Shown here: positions 26,563-35,846 of the stretch, one piece after another
Position numbering within the stretch: the stretch's first letter is position 1
How the letters are laid out: each line of letters starts with the position of its first letter
NCBI RefSeq assembly: GCF_013205055.1
Contig: NZ_JABMLF010000002.1
Location: forward strand, 682,178-746,177
Length of the DNA: 64,000 nucleotides
From: Rathayibacter sp. VKM Ac-2856
Lineage (GTDB): Bacteria; Actinomycetota; Actinomycetes; Actinomycetales; Microbacteriaceae
Direction of reading: 5' to 3'
Made by a program: the position numbers and the translations under genes
The notes under the pieces: generated by a model
The model's input: the letters and a program-made list of their open reading frames with translations, nothing else
Databases searched by the model: none
What the model was told of the DNA's origin: nothing

Positions 26563-28809
26563 CTACTTCGCGGCGGTCCGGCGGCGCAGGCGCGCGACCG
26601 TCATGCCGAGGCCGAGCAGCAGGGCCGCGATGCCGGCCGCGAAGGCCGGGGTCGCGTCGACGCCGGTGGCGGCGAGGTGACCGGTCGAGCCGCCCGAGGC
26701 GCCCGGAACGACGGGAGCCGTCGTCGCGGGAGTCGTCGGGATGACCGTCTCGGTGGGCTCCGGAGTCGGGGCCGGAGTGGGCTCGGCGGCGACGGCCGCG
26801 ACGGCGAAGTCGAGGCTGATCGTCGTGCCGGTGGCGTCGCCCAGGGCGAAGCTCGCGGTGTGCGTGCCTCCGGCGAGGCTCTCGCCGATCGGCACGGCCA
26901 CCGAGGCGCGACCCGTGGAGTCGTCGGTCACGGCCCGGATCGGGTCGATCTCGGCGGTGGTGACGACCGCGTCGTCGACCGAGACGGTCACGACCGTGTC
27001 GGTGGGCGCTCCCGTGCTGAAGAGCAGCGACGAGAGGTCGACGGTCATGGTGTCGCCGACCGCGTACTCGCCCGACTCGGGCAGGTTGGCGGTGAGGCCG
27101 ATGGAGCGCTGGACCGGGTCGGGGCTGACGGTGCCGAGGTCCTGGATGTAGGACACGAACGCGTCGAGGTCGATGCGGCCCGAGTCGGCCGTCCCGACGC
27201 CCTCGGTGAAGGTGCTGAAGCCGTCACCACCGGTCGAGAGGAAGTTGTTCGTCACGATCGTGAAGGTCGCGGCCGGGTCGATCGGCTCGTTCTCGAAGAA
27301 GACCTCCGAGATGTGCGAGCCGGTGGGCGCTGCCGGGTCGAAGACGTAGGTCAGCGCGGCCGAGGTCGCGAGCTTGAGCTGCGGGTGGCTCGAGCTGCCG
27401 ACCCACTGCTCCTCGAGCAGGTCCTTGATCTGGGCGCCGGTGAGCTGGAGCGTCACGAGGGTGTTCGCGAACGGCTGCGCGTCGGAGGCCTCCGCGTAGG
27501 TGACCACGCCGTCGGCGTCGCCGGGGGTCTCGGCACTGGCCGCGAAGTCGAGGTCGTCGCGAAGGCCGCCCGCGTTGGTGAAGGCGATCTGGGTGCCGAG
27601 CTCGCGGGTGGCCCAGAGCTGCGCGTCGGCGACGAGGTTGCCCAGCGTCGACTCCGATCCGCGGTTCGTGGTGATGCCGTCCTCGCGGTAGGCGCGGGAG
27701 ATGTCGTCGGTGATGGTGCCGACCTGGACGCTGCCCTCCTCGACGGCGACCGCGGCGGCCGCCTCGACGATCGCGGCGACCTCGGGGTCGGCCGGGAAGG
27801 CGCCCACGTCGATGGTGTCGGCCGGGTCGTCCGACTCGGGGTCGTCGGCGACGACGGTCAGCGGCACGACCTCGCTGGTGAGCGAGGTGAGCTGCTTGGT
27901 CTCCGGGTCGACGGTCAGGGCCATGTGGCCGATGTTCTCGGCGTAGCTGCCGGTCTGCGAGACGACGGTCGGGAAGGCCCGGCCGGCGTCGATCGTCGCG
28001 TCGTACTCCTGGTGGCTGTGGCCGGAGACGATCGCGTCGACGTTCGGGGCGACCGCGTTGACGATCGCGCCGAACTTGGGGTCCGCGGCGGGGGTGTTGG
28101 CCTCGGCGGCGTCGGCGTCGGCGCCCTCGTGCAGCAGGAGGACGACGACGTCCGCCTCGCCGTTGGCGACGTCGCCGTCCTGGAGCTCGGTCGCGACCTC
28201 GTTCACGTTCTCCACGATCGGCTCGATCGAGAGCGTCGAGATGCCGCCGGGGCTGACCAGCGTGCCGAGGTCCTCGGTGATCGCGCCGATGAAGGCGACC
28301 GAGACGCCGCCCTGGTCTGCGATGACGTAGGGGTCGTAGGCGCGCTCGCCGGTCGTCGTGTCGAAGAGGTTCGCGTTGACGTACGGGAAGTCGGACTCGT
28401 CGCTGACGCGGCCGTCGACATCGGCGCGGCCCTTGTCGAACTCGTGGTTGCCGAGGGTGCTGACGTCCAGGCCCATCTCGTTGAGGACGTCGAGGGTCGG
28501 CTGGTCGTCCTGCACCTTGGAGGTGAAGGTGGAGGCGCCGATGTTGTCGCCCGCGGAGACGAACAGGGTGTTCGGGTTGGCGGCGCGGTAGGAGTCGACC
28601 GCTCCGGCGAGCACCGCGGCGCCGGCGGTGGTGCCGTCGGCCTCGATCCGGCCGTGGAAGTCGTTGATCGAGAGGATGTCGATCGCGACGTCGCCCTCGG
28701 CGGCGCTCGCGGGGGCCGCTCCGAGGAGGGCCGCTCCGGCGACCGCGCTGACGGCGGTCACGGAGAGGATTCGGTTCAGGCCGCGACGGCCCGGGGTATC
28801 GCTTCGCAT
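26563..28809 (-). CDS. Cell-wall-anchored bifunctional metallophosphatase/5'-nucleotidase
   Basis: A 748-residue exported enzyme of the UshA family. A signal peptide ends near PASAAEG. The metallophosphoesterase domain has LSINDFHGRI, SAGDNIGAS, LGNHEFDKG and SGHSHQEYD. The 5'-nucleotidase C-terminal domain has FTNAGGLRDDL and FLSTGGDGFSTF. A Thr/Pro-rich spacer follows, then LAATG (712-716), a hydrophobic helix and RLRRRTAAK. LAxTG followed by helix and positive tail is a class E sortase signal, so the enzyme is predicted to be attached to the wall. It likely releases phosphate and nucleosides from extracellular nucleotides. The start at 28809 is one of several ATG options; its ribosome site is weak. 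Confidence 0.9.
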   Translation of the reverse strand: MRSDTPGRRGLNRILSVTAVSAVAGAALLGAAPASAAEGDVAIDILSINDFHGRIEADGTTAGAAVLAGAVDSYRAANPNTLFVSAGDNIGASTFTSKVQDDQPTLDVLNEMGLDVSTLGNHEFDKGRADVDGRVSDESDFPYVNANLFDTTTGERAYDPYVIADQGGVSVAFIGAITEDLGTLVSPGGISTLSIEPIVENVNEVATELQDGDVANGEADVVVLLLHEGADADAAEANTPAADPKFGAIVNAVAPNVDAIVSGHSHQEYDATIDAGRAFPTVVSQTGSYAENIGHMALTVDPETKQLTSLTSEVVPLTVVADDPESDDPADTIDVGAFPADPEVAAIVEAAAAVAVEEGSVQVGTITDDISRAYREDGITTNRGSESTLGNLVADAQLWATRELGTQIAFTNAGGLRDDLDFAASAETPGDADGVVTYAEASDAQPFANTLVTLQLTGAQIKDLLEEQWVGSSSHPQLKLATSAALTYVFDPAAPTGSHISEVFFENEPIDPAATFTIVTNNFLSTGGDGFSTFTEGVGTADSGRIDLDAFVSYIQDLGTVSPDPVQRSIGLTANLPESGEYAVGDTMTVDLSSLLFSTGAPTDTVVTVSVDDAVVTTAEIDPIRAVTDDSTGRASVAVPIGESLAGGTHTASFALGDATGTTISLDFAVAAVAAEPTPAPTPEPTETVIPTTPATTAPVVPGASGGSTGHLAATGVDATPAFAAGIAALLLGLGMTVARLRRRTAAK

Positions 28810-28992
28810 CTGTGGGAGGTCTCCAAGCATCGAGCGGCGATTCGGAGAGAACTCCTGCCGCAGTGGGGGAACTTTCCCAGACAACCCGACAGCGGCCTGC
28901 CCGTCAAACGTCGATCGGGGCGGCGCGGGCGCGTTTACGAGATGTTAATGCGCGGGTCGGGAGCGCGGGCGGGCCTCTCTGCGGCCGGAGCG

Positions 28993-29355
28993 TCAGCGCA
29001 GCCGGAGCAGCGGCAGGAACGGGGAGAGGTCGGCGCGGACGCCCGAGGCGTGGATCCGGCCGCTGGCGAGGCCGTCCGTCCAGGGGAGGGTGCCGGTCGC
29101 GAGCGGCAGCCAGGTGGCGGCGTCCATCTCGATCACGTTCGGCGGGGTGCCGCGGGTGTGGCCCGGGCCCTCGACGCACTGCGCCGCTCCGAACGGCGGC
29201 ACGCGGACCTCGACGCTCCGGCCCGGCACCCGCGTCTCGATGATCTGCAGCAGGAACCGCACGGCGGTCGCGGTCGTGTTCCGGTCGGCTCCGCCGGCGA
29301 GCGCCGCCCGCACCGCGTCCTGCCCGGTCGCCTCGTCGATCTTCCCCTTGGCCAT
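28993..29355 (-). CDS. Sterol carrier family protein
   Basis: A 120-residue cytosolic protein starting [19 protein letters not shown], with [20 protein letters not shown] and [16 protein letters not shown]. This is the bacterial 'sterol carrier family protein' found next to purine genes in actinobacteria. It is related to the SCP2-like fold of maleylpyruvate isomerase relatives; its ligand is unknown. It is divergent from purD. Confidence 0.8.
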   Translation of the reverse strand: MAKGKIDEATGQDAVRAALAGGADRNTTATAVRFLLQIIETRVPGRSVEVRVPPFGAAQCVEGPGHTRGTPPNVIEMDAATWLPLATGTLPWTDGLASGRIHASGVRADLSPFLPLLRLR

Positions 29356-29403
29356 GCTGCCCAGTCTGCCGTGCCCCCCGGTCCCCGCCCGCGCTCCGCG
29401 GCG

Positions 29404-29466
29404 CCGCGAGATGCCACTTGTGAGCGCGACACGCCGCAGAAAGTGTGCACAAGTGGCATCTCGCGG
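29404..29466. repeat. 63-bp palindromic element, copy 1 (family 2)
   Basis: Perfect 19-bp arms ccgcgagatgccacttgtg (29404-29422) and its complement (29448-29466) flank a 25-base loop containing gcgacacgccg. It lies in the promoter gap between the sterol carrier gene and purD. A second copy with identical arms, arm length and loop length is at 41104-41166. Confidence 0.9.
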
Positions 29467-29542
29467 AGGGAGGAGGGGCCGCATCGCGGAGGGAGGAGGG
29501 GCCGCGGGAGGGGGCAGCGCGGGGCGGGCCTATCCTGTCAGG

Positions 29543-30814
29543 GTGAAGATCCTCGTCCTCGGCTCGGGTGCCCGTGAGCACGCCATCATCACCGCTCTGC
29601 TCGCGGAGGAGGAGGCGCACGAGATCATCGCCGCCCCCGGCAACGCGGGGATCGCGCGCGACGTCGAGGTCATCCACTTCGACACCAACAGCCCGCGGCT
29701 GGTCAGCGACTTCGCCGTCGAGCAGGGCATCGAGCTCGTCGTCATCGGCCCGGAGGCCCCGCTCGTCGCGGGCGTGGCCGACGCCCTGCGCCGCCGCCGC
29801 ATCCCCACCTTCGGCCCCGACCGGGCCGCCGCCGCCCTCGAGGGCTCGAAGACCTTCGCGAAGCGCGTGATGGACATGGCCCGCGTCCCCACCGGCCGGG
29901 CGACCCGCGTCTCGACCCTCGTCGACGCGACGCGCGTCATCGACGAGTTCGGCGCCCCCTACGTCGTCAAGGCCGACGGCCTCGCGGCCGGCAAGGGTGT
30001 CCTCGTGACGGAGTCGCGCACCGCCGCGATCGCGCACGCGGAGTTCTGGCTGCAGTCCGGCGACGTGCTGATCGAGGAGTTCCTGGCCGGCCAGGAGGTC
30101 TCGCTCTTCCTCCTCTCCGACGGCCACGACGTCGTCCCCCTCTCCCCCGCCCAGGACTTCAAGCGCCTGGCCGACGGCGACGAGGGCCCGAACACCGGCG
30201 GCATGGGCGCCTACTCCCCCCTCCCCTGGCTCGCGGACCGCTGGGAGAGCGAGCGCGCCTTCGTCGACGAGGTCATCGACACCGTCGCCATCCCGACCAT
30301 CCGCCAGCTCGAGCGCGAGCGCACCCCGTTCGTCGGGCTCCTCTACTGCGGTCTCATCGTCACCGAGGCCGGAATCCGCGTGATCGAGTTCAACGCCCGC
30401 TTCGGCGACCCCGAGACGCAGGTCGTGCTGCCGCGCCTGGTCTCGCCGCTCTCGGCGCTGCTGCTCGCGGCGGCGACCGGTGCGCTCGCCTCCGTGCCGT
30501 GGCCGGCCTTCTCCGAGGAGGTCGCCGTCACCGTCGTGCTCGCGAGCGAGGGCTACCCGGAGAACGCGGCCACCGGGCGCGTGCTCGGCGGCCTGGAAGC
30601 GGCGGCCGAGGTCCCCGGCGTCACGATCGCGCACGCCGCGACCCAGCTGGTCGACGGCCGCTTCGTCGCGACCGGCGGCCGCGTGCTGAACGTCGTCGCC
30701 CGCGGCGCCGACTTCGCCGAAGCCCGCGAGCGCGCCTACCGCGCCCTCGACCTCATCACGCTCGACGGCGGGCAGTACCGCCGCGACATCGCGCTGCGCG
30801 TCGCCGGGCGCTGA
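29543..30814 (+). CDS. purD: Phosphoribosylamine-glycine ligase
   Basis: Second step of purine synthesis, ATP-dependent joining of phosphoribosylamine and glycine. The 423-residue protein starts VKILVLGSGAREHAI with GTG at 29543. It has APGNAGIARD, the ATP-grasp region VKADGLAAGKGVLV and IEEFLAGQEVSLF, then NTGGMGAYSP and EFNARFGDPETQ. All motifs are intact. It lies near purM and purF but in a separate unit. Confidence 0.96.
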   Translation: MKILVLGSGAREHAIITALLAEEEAHEIIAAPGNAGIARDVEVIHFDTNSPRLVSDFAVEQGIELVVIGPEAPLVAGVADALRRRRIPTFGPDRAAAALEGSKTFAKRVMDMARVPTGRATRVSTLVDATRVIDEFGAPYVVKADGLAAGKGVLVTESRTAAIAHAEFWLQSGDVLIEEFLAGQEVSLFLLSDGHDVVPLSPAQDFKRLADGDEGPNTGGMGAYSPLPWLADRWESERAFVDEVIDTVAIPTIRQLERERTPFVGLLYCGLIVTEAGIRVIEFNARFGDPETQVVLPRLVSPLSALLLAAATGALASVPWPAFSEEVAVTVVLASEGYPENAATGRVLGGLEAAAEVPGVTIAHAATQLVDGRFVATGGRVLNVVARGADFAEARERAYRALDLITLDGGQYRRDIALRVAGR

Positions 30815-30826
30815 GGCGCCGGACCT

Positions 30827-31591
30827 TCAGCCCGGGAAGCGGTGGCGGTAGCGGACGCTCTCGTCCGCGAACGCCTCGGCGTCCGCGGCCGGGTGGAGGA
30901 ACGGGTGCAGCTCGATCGCGCCGCGGGGGAACCCGCGCAGCCACGCCGAGATCTCCGGAGTGACCGCGCGCACCGCGGCTCGGATCACGGGCAGGCCGTC
31001 CTCGTCCGTGCCGTCCAGGAGGGCGGCGACCTGCCACTCCGCTCTCCTCCTGATCAGGTCCGCTCACGCTCGATCGAGGTCGGCGCGGCTCCACGGCGAG
31101 GCGACGAGCGTCAGCGCGGAGCCGTGCACGCGCTCCAGTCGCACTCGGACCGACTCGGGATCGGCGGCCGAGACGATCACCCGCCACCGCCCGTCCTCCG
31201 CTCGGAGGTACCTGCGGCTGTCGATCTCGCCGCTCGCGAGCATCTCGGCCTCCTGCTGAACGGAAAGAGCGTCGGGGTCCGGGCGCTCCTCGGAGGACCT
31301 CTCCGACGAGCGGACGGACGGCGATCGGTCGAAGACGTCCTCCACGCGACGGCGCCGCAGGGCCGCGACCCGGAGATCGGAGCCCGAGAGCGAGCCGAGG
31401 ATCGCGATCAGCCCGGCTCCGGCTTCGAGGGGCCGACCGACGAGTCGCACCCCGTGCTGACGGATCGTCGAGGGGCTCCGGTGCGCAGACGCCGATCCCT
31501 CGAGATGCGACGTCCGCGGAACGAGCCAGGATTCGCCGTCCAGGTCGACCAGCACGCCGATCGCCGAGAACCGATCTTCCCTCGTCGTCAC
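30827..31591 (-). pseudogene. Hypothetical gene interrupted by an in-frame TGA
   Basis: One minus-strand frame is coding-like from a GTG at 31591 to a stop at 30827, but a TGA at 31064-31066 splits it. The upstream part (175 residues) contains SAIGVLVDLDGESWLVPR and RRYLRAEDGRWRVIVSAAD. The downstream part (78 codons) contains IRRRAEWQVAALLDGTD and WLRGFPRGAIELHPFLHP and has no good start codon near its beginning. I recognise no family. Either a nonsense mutation made a pseudogene, the short form is functional, or the TGA is read through. The gene is convergent with purD. Confidence 0.5.
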
Positions 31592-31833
31592 CGATCGACC
31601 CCGCTCCACTCGTCCGGAGGCGCACGATCGCGCCGATCCGCTACCGGCGATGCTCTCGTGCCCGGGCGACGACGTCACGCGTCATCGCCCGACGTCGCTC
31701 CCGCGGCGCGGGATCGAGCGCACTCGCGCCGCCGGTGGTCGGACCGTCCTCGCGACCGCCTCTCGGCGCGCAGGTTCCGCCCTTCGTTCACGGCGAACGC
31801 GGAGGAGGACCTGTGCGGCCGACGCGCGGAGCC
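31592..31833. other. Intergenic region, nothing recognised
   Basis: No plausible gene, palindromic element or promoter could be recognised in this gap between the interrupted gene and the MFS gene. Base composition is slightly lower in GC than the surroundings. Confidence 0.4.
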
Positions 31834-33072
31834 TCACGCGGTGGTGCGGAGGGGCGTGCGGCGGGTCGCCGCCCACCAGAGCAGGGCGTAGCCGAGGACG
31901 GCGGCGCTGCCGACGGCCATGACGGTGCGCGGCTCGAGGAGCAGGATGCCGAGGGAGACCAGCGCCTGGCTGAGGGCGATCGCGAGCATCGCGACCATGG
32001 CGTCGACCGCGAAGACGCGGCCGCGGAGCTCGTGCGCCGTGATCGCCTGCAGGCCGTAGCCGCTGAGGCTCGCGTTCATGCTGCCGCCGACGTGGGCGAG
32101 CAGGACGAGGGCGATCGCGAGGACCACCGAGGTGCTGACCGACACGAGCGCGTAGCCGACGCCGAAGAGGACGACGGCGGCGAGGATCCCGGCCCGCAGA
32201 TCATCGGTGCGCTCGGCCGCGAGGCGCGCGACGCGGGGGCCGATCACGGCGCCGACGCCGCGCGCGGCGAAGAGGAGGCTCGCGGCGACCGCGGGCTCGG
32301 CCGCCGTGCTCAGCGCGAGCGCCGGGAACAGCGCGATGGCGCCGTTGCCGAGATGACTGCCGGGCTTGGCCAGCAGCAGCGCCGGGACCCGCCGGTCGGC
32401 GCGGCAGACGGCGGCGACCGCGCGGACGTCACTGACGAAGCGGGCGAGTCCTCCGCGCCGGCCCGCGTCGGTCGCCGTCCCGCGCGCGGCAGGCAGTCCG
32501 AGGAGGAGGAGCGCGGAGACCGCGTAGGCGGCGACGGTGACGGCGAAGCAGAGGAACGGCGAGACGAGGGCGGAGGCGATGCCGCCGAGGGAGGCGCCGA
32601 GCGCGAGCATCACTCCCCAGACCGAGCTCAGCCCGGTGCTCGCGACGAGCAGGCTCTCCCGCGGCACGATCTGCGGGACGATCGCGTTCACTGCGGGGGT
32701 GAAGAACGCCTTGCCGACCGCGAGCAGCCCGAAGGTGAGCACCGCGAGCCACGCGGTCCCCGCCGACTGCAGCAGGAAGAGGGGCGCCACGGCGAGCGCC
32801 GAGCCCGCCTGCGCCGCGACCAGCACGGTGCGGCGGGAGACGCGGTCCACGAGACCGCCGGCCCAGAGCGAGAGCAGGGCGATGACCGCCGTCTCGACCG
32901 CGAGCAGGAGGGCGCCGAGGGCGCCGTCGCCGGTGAGGCTCTGGAGGAGGACGATCAGCGGGATCATCGTGAACCAGTCGCCGCCCTGGCTGACGATCTG
33001 GGCGAGGAAGACGCGGCGGTAGTCCGGGTTCGCCCGGAGGATCCGCGCGACGCTCTCCCGCGGCGCGGTCAT
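31834..33072 (-). CDS. MFS transporter, last gene of the six-gene operon
   Basis: A 412-residue major facilitator with twelve hydrophobic segments. It has LVDRVSRRTVLVAAQAG after segment 2 and FAVDAMVAMLAIALSQ late, resembling EntS-type and macrolide-type exporters (MFS_3). It probably exports a small molecule. The ATG at 33072 overlaps the glycosyltransferase stop by 4 bases (ATGA). Substrate unknown; the operon context suggests something linked to a sugar. Confidence 0.87.
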   Translation of the reverse strand: MTAPRESVARILRANPDYRRVFLAQIVSQGGDWFTMIPLIVLLQSLTGDGALGALLLAVETAVIALLSLWAGGLVDRVSRRTVLVAAQAGSALAVAPLFLLQSAGTAWLAVLTFGLLAVGKAFFTPAVNAIVPQIVPRESLLVASTGLSSVWGVMLALGASLGGIASALVSPFLCFAVTVAAYAVSALLLLGLPAARGTATDAGRRGGLARFVSDVRAVAAVCRADRRVPALLLAKPGSHLGNGAIALFPALALSTAAEPAVAASLLFAARGVGAVIGPRVARLAAERTDDLRAGILAAVVLFGVGYALVSVSTSVVLAIALVLLAHVGGSMNASLSGYGLQAITAHELRGRVFAVDAMVAMLAIALSQALVSLGILLLEPRTVMAVGSAAVLGYALLWWAATRRTPLRTTA

Positions 33073-34064
33073 CGCGGCGGGGTCCGGCCGGTCGGGTCGT
33101 GCCCGGGCGCGGCGCTGCGGATCGCCGCGAGGTCGCCCCGCCGCAGCCGGGCGACCATCAGGGCGTCCTCCTCCGAGACGCCGTCGAGCATCCCGGCGGG
33201 GAGGAGGTCGAGGAAGTCGCACGCCCGCGCCACGGCGACCCCGATCGCGTCGCCCGTCGTGCGCTGCACGGCGTTCGCGACGACGCGCATGTCGCCGTGG
33301 ACGATGTCGAGGGCGAGCACCTGCAGCAGCTCGGGGGCGAGGCGCTGGAGGACGAGGGCGGTCTCGATCGCCATCGTCATCCGGGCCGCCGCGTTCGAGG
33401 GCTCGTGCAGGCGCTGCGTGATCGACTGCGGGCCGGACTCCCGCACCCGCCAGTGGTAGACGACCTCCGAGACGACGTCGACCGACGCGGCGCGCAGGTG
33501 CGCCTCGATCATCACCGGGCCGTCCTCGTACTCGCTCAGCTCGAAGCCCAGACCGGAGCGGTCCCAGAACGAGCGCCGGAAGACCTTGTTCCACGACATG
33601 CGGTCGAGGATCAGCGCGGGATCACGGGTGATGTGCGTGCGGTGCCGGGTCGCGCCGAAGACGTCGCGGTAGCGCGGGTGCGCCCAGACCCGGCCGGAGT
33701 CGAAGCGCCGCACGTCACCGGAGGCGAAGTCGGAGCCGCTCGCCTCGAGGGCGCCGAGGAGGTGGTCGTAGGCGCCGGGCGGCACGCGGTCGTCCGCGTC
33801 GCAGAAGGCGAGGAACTCGCCCTGCGCGACGGCCGTCCCCGCGTTCCGGGTGGCGCTCAGACCGCGGTGCTCCCGGCTGAGGACGGTGATGCGCGGGTGC
33901 GCCGCCGCGAAGGCGCGAGCCAGTGCGAGGGTGCCGTCGGTCGAGCCGTCGTCGACGACGATCACCTCGTGCACCTCGTCCCGGTCGGCCAGGGAGGTGA
34001 GGCACTCGAGGAGGTGGTCCTCGACGTCGAAGGCCGGGACGACGATGCTCAGCGTCTGCTGCAT
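33069..34064 (-). CDS. Family 2 glycosyltransferase
   Basis: A 331-residue GT-A enzyme. SIVVPAFDVEDHLLECL and VIVVDDGSTDGTLALA bind the nucleotide sugar. The metal-binding FCDADDR motif is at about 92-98. SEYEDGPVMIEAHL later corresponds to the ED catalytic-base region. No membrane segment is present, so it acts on the cytoplasmic side. It sits between the ABC ATPase gene (7-base gap) and the MFS gene (4-base overlap). Acceptor unknown. Confidence 0.9.
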   Translation of the reverse strand: MQQTLSIVVPAFDVEDHLLECLTSLADRDEVHEVIVVDDGSTDGTLALARAFAAAHPRITVLSREHRGLSATRNAGTAVAQGEFLAFCDADDRVPPGAYDHLLGALEASGSDFASGDVRRFDSGRVWAHPRYRDVFGATRHRTHITRDPALILDRMSWNKVFRRSFWDRSGLGFELSEYEDGPVMIEAHLRAASVDVVSEVVYHWRVRESGPQSITQRLHEPSNAAARMTMAIETALVLQRLAPELLQVLALDIVHGDMRVVANAVQRTTGDAIGVAVARACDFLDLLPAGMLDGVSEEDALMVARLRRGDLAAIRSAAPGHDPTGRTPPR

Positions 34065-34071
34065 GGGTGGG

Positions 34072-34953
34072 TCATCTCTTCTCGGAGGGGGCGGGTGCCC
34101 CGGCGGGTGCGGGCTGCCCGTCGCGTGCGGGCTGCGCGGGCCGAGCCGCCAGGGCGCGGGTCAGGTCGGCGGCGTGGGCGCGGAGCCGGTCGGCGTGGTC
34201 GGCACCGGTCGGCTCGGGACGCCGGCGCTCGAGGGCGATCGACGCGGGCCCCGCCGACAGCACGAGGACGCGCTGCCCGAGCCGGACGGCCTCGTCGACG
34301 TCGTGGGTGACGAAGACGACGGTCGGCCGGGAGCGGCCCCACTGCTCCAGGAGCACGTCCTGGGCCGCTCGCCGACTGTGCACGTCGAGGGCGCTGAACG
34401 GCTCGTCCATCAGGACGACGCGCGGGTCGGACACGAGCGTCCGGGCGATCTGCGCGCGCTGGCGCATGCCGCCGGACAGCTGCTTCGGCAGGAGCTGCGC
34501 GGAATCGGCCATGCCGACGCTCGCGAGGAGCGCTCCCGCCCGGGCCCGCCGCTCGGCGCGCCCGACCCCCTGCAGCTGCAGCGGCAGCTCGACGTTGCGG
34601 CGGACGCTCCGCCACGGGAGGAGGGCGTCGTCCTGGAAGGCCATCGCCCGGCTCGCGTCGGGACCCGTGACGGGCGCGCCGCCCACCAGGACGGCTCCGC
34701 TCGAGGCCGGCTGCAGCCCGGCGAGGACGCGCAGGAGGGTCGACTTGCCGCAGCCGGAGGGGCCGAGGACCGTGACGATCTCGCCGGCGGCGACCGTGAA
34801 GGACAGGTCCCGGATCACGGTGCGGCCGGACCGCGCGACGCTCAGGCCCTCGACGCGGATCTCGGCGCCACCGGGTGCGGTGCTGCCGGGCGCGGTGCCG
34901 CCGGTCGGGGCGGAGCCGGTCGAGGTGCCGCCGGTCCGCGCGCCGCCGCTCAT
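34072..34953 (-). CDS. ABC transporter ATP-binding protein (NitT/TauT type)
   Basis: A 293-residue ATPase of the SsuB/TauB group. Walker A is GPSGCGKST, the Q-loop region is AMAFQDDALLPWRSV, the signature is LSGGMRQR, Walker B is VVLMDEPFSALD and the switch His lies in VTHDVDEA. It has Gly/Thr-rich N-terminal and Ala/Pro-rich C-terminal tails. The start ATG overlaps the permease stop by 4 bases. Confidence 0.9.
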   Translation of the reverse strand: MSGGARTGGTSTGSAPTGGTAPGSTAPGGAEIRVEGLSVARSGRTVIRDLSFTVAAGEIVTVLGPSGCGKSTLLRVLAGLQPASSGAVLVGGAPVTGPDASRAMAFQDDALLPWRSVRRNVELPLQLQGVGRAERRARAGALLASVGMADSAQLLPKQLSGGMRQRAQIARTLVSDPRVVLMDEPFSALDVHSRRAAQDVLLEQWGRSRPTVVFVTHDVDEAVRLGQRVLVLSAGPASIALERRRPEPTGADHADRLRAHAADLTRALAARPAQPARDGQPAPAGAPAPSEKR

Positions 34954-35846
34954 GCGCCGTCTCCCGGCAGCCAGGCCGTCGCCCGGCGTCCCAGCCGCTC
35001 GACGGCGGCGGAGGTGAGCCAGCCGAGGAGTCCGATCACGGCCATGCCGGCGACCACCGCCGGGTAGTCGACGACCGTCGAGGACTGCCAGGTCCGGTAG
35101 CCGATGCCGAGGCGGCCGGAGATCATCTCCGCCGAGATCACGCAGACCCAGGACACGCCGATCCCCACCGACAGGCCTGCGACGATCCCGGGGAGGGCGC
35201 CCGGGAGGACGACGCGCGCGAGCACCTGCGGCCGGCTGCCGCCCATCGTGCGCACCGCGTCCTCCCACGACGGCGGAAGGGCGCGGACCGCGTGCCGGGT
35301 GCTCACCGCGACCGGGAAGAACGCCGCTGCGGCGGTGATCGCGACGATGCCCTGCTCGCTGGTCGGGAAGAGCAGGATCGCGATCGGCACCAGCGCGATC
35401 GCCGGGATCGGTCGGACGATCGCGACCAGGGTGCCGATGCTGTCCTCCGCGAGCCGGCTGCGGGCGAGCGCGATGCCCACGATCGTGCCGAGGACTCCGG
35501 CGAGGGCGAAGCCGGCGCCGATCCGCCCGAGACTCGCCAGGACGTCCTGGTGGAGGACGCCGCTGCCGAGCTGGGTCTGCAGCGCGGTGAGCACGGCGGT
35601 CGGCGGCGGCAGCTTGTCGAAGGACAGCCAGAGCCGCACGCCCCCGGTCGTCAGGAGCTGCCAGAGCAGGAGCGCGAGCGCCACGGTGCCGAGCCGGGTC
35701 ACGATCCGCCGGGTCGAGGTCCGCCGGGTCACGATCCGCCTGGTCGAGGTCCGCCGTGGCGAGGTCCGGGAGATCGGGATCAGCGGGGGCGACGAGGCCG
35801 CCACCGGGAGTCCGGCCACGGGCCCGGTCTCAGAGCGCGCGAGCAC
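34950..35846 (-). CDS. ABC transporter permease (NitT/TauT type)
   Basis: A 298-residue SsuC/TauC-like permease with six hydrophobic segments and the EAA loop SWEDAVRTMGGSRPQVLARV. The proposed GTG start at 35846 overlaps the binding-protein gene by 17 bases; a later GTG is possible. The cytoplasmic N-terminus contains a perfect ten-residue duplication (RRTSTRRIVT twice), encoded by a 30-bp tandem repeat at 35696-35755. Confidence 0.85.
   Translation of the reverse strand: MLARSETGPVAGLPVAASSPPLIPISRTSPRRTSTRRIVTRRTSTRRIVTRLGTVALALLLWQLLTTGGVRLWLSFDKLPPPTAVLTALQTQLGSGVLHQDVLASLGRIGAGFALAGVLGTIVGIALARSRLAEDSIGTLVAIVRPIPAIALVPIAILLFPTSEQGIVAITAAAAFFPVAVSTRHAVRALPPSWEDAVRTMGGSRPQVLARVVLPGALPGIVAGLSVGIGVSWVCVISAEMISGRLGIGYRTWQSSTVVDYPAVVAGMAVIGLLGWLTSAAVERLGRRATAWLPGDGA
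35696..35755. repeat. In-frame 30-bp tandem duplication inside the permease gene
   Basis: Two 30-bp copies beginning gggtcacgatccgcc differ at one base. They keep the frame and add ten Arg/Thr-rich residues to the cytoplasmic N-terminus. Confidence 0.9.

Noticed and set aside
30756-31625. An alternative 289-codon minus-strand frame over the interrupted gene
   Set aside because: It gives Arg/Pro-rich nonsense over purD's end, while another frame there is clearly more protein-like.
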